A stretch of DNA of 64,000 nucleotides, taken from positions 1 to 64,000 of the forward strand of contig NZ_FRBL01000006.1 of the NCBI RefSeq assembly GCF_900142605.1, written 5' to 3'. The notes beneath the pieces were generated by a model, which did not search any database, was not told the origin of the DNA, and worked only from the letters and a program-made list of their open reading frames with translations. The first letter of the stretch is position 1. Each line of letters opens with the position of its first letter. The position numbers and the translations under genes are program-made. The stretch comes from Chitinophaga jiangningensis (GTDB lineage Bacteria; Bacteroidota; Bacteroidia; Chitinophagales; Chitinophagaceae). Positions 63,927 through 64,000 of the stretch are shown piece by piece.

Positions 63927-64000
63927 GTAATGTCCATTAAATATGCTATTTTAATAATAGGTAATAAGAAACGATACATACCAAAATCTGCATATTCCGC

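Overview
The window looks like chromosomal DNA of a Bacteroidota bacterium, most likely a Chitinophaga-like member of the Chitinophagaceae. The evidence is two SusC/SusD outer-membrane pairs, a FecI/FecR/STN-SusC regulatory set, an ExbB-ExbD-ExbD-TonB cluster, many lipoprotein signals, and promoters of the Bacteroidota type (TTG, 17 to 19 bases, then TAnnTTTG). The genus is an inference; no 16S sequence lies inside the window.

Layout. Positions 1-990: the end of an rRNA operon, with a truncated 5S gene, a complete second 5S gene, their terminators and a hairpin-rich repeat that recurs three times. 1.0-5.6 kb: a lipoprotein, a LacI-type regulator and a large zinc metalloprotease. 5.6-9.5 kb: a non-coding gap with an unexplained + strand terminator, then the energy-transduction operon exbB-exbD-exbD-tonB. 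9.6-15.4 kb: mnmE, a DUF4259 protein, a PEP-mutase-family enzyme and a two-component pair (TPR sensor kinase plus LytTR regulator). 15.4-16.9 kb: an AbiEii-like nucleotidyltransferase with an unrecognised partner.

17.0-25.1 kb is a compact four-gene mannoside operon on the minus strand: GntR/UTRA regulator, ROK kinase fused to mannose-6-phosphate isomerase, sugar porter and GH38 alpha-mannosidase. It appears to cover release, uptake, phosphorylation and isomerisation of mannose. 25.3-28.3 kb holds small membrane proteins and a HigBA-type toxin-antitoxin locus whose toxin gene carries an in-frame TGA. 28.5-32.0 kb: a B3-type metallo-beta-lactamase with a Gln in place of the first zinc-binding His, and a TonB-dependent receptor.

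32.4-38.7 kb: a SusC/SusD/DUF5689 operon. 39.3-45.4 kb: a four-gene signalling operon (receiver, receiver-kinase, CHASE3/GAF hybrid kinase with three receivers, CheR methyltransferase). 45.5-53.9 kb: an EEP-family nuclease/phosphatase facing a second SusC/SusD locus under an ECF sigma/FecR pair. 53.9-59.9 kb: assorted proteins including a DUF5710 protein, an exported VOC protein, a TPM-domain lipoprotein, a DUF6515 protein and an ADP-ribosylglycohydrolase. 59.9-61.2 kb has no intact gene but contains diverged repeats and coherent broken reading frames. 61.2-63.8 kb: aldo/keto reductase, DJ-1/PfpI protein and a lipoprotein amidase.

Most of the window is ordinary for this group. The parts most worth following are the interrupted higB, the ROK-PMI fusion operon, the nucleotidyltransferase pair, the chemotaxis-free CheR phosphorelay, the orphan terminator near 5.7 kb and the decayed repeat region near 60.5 kb.
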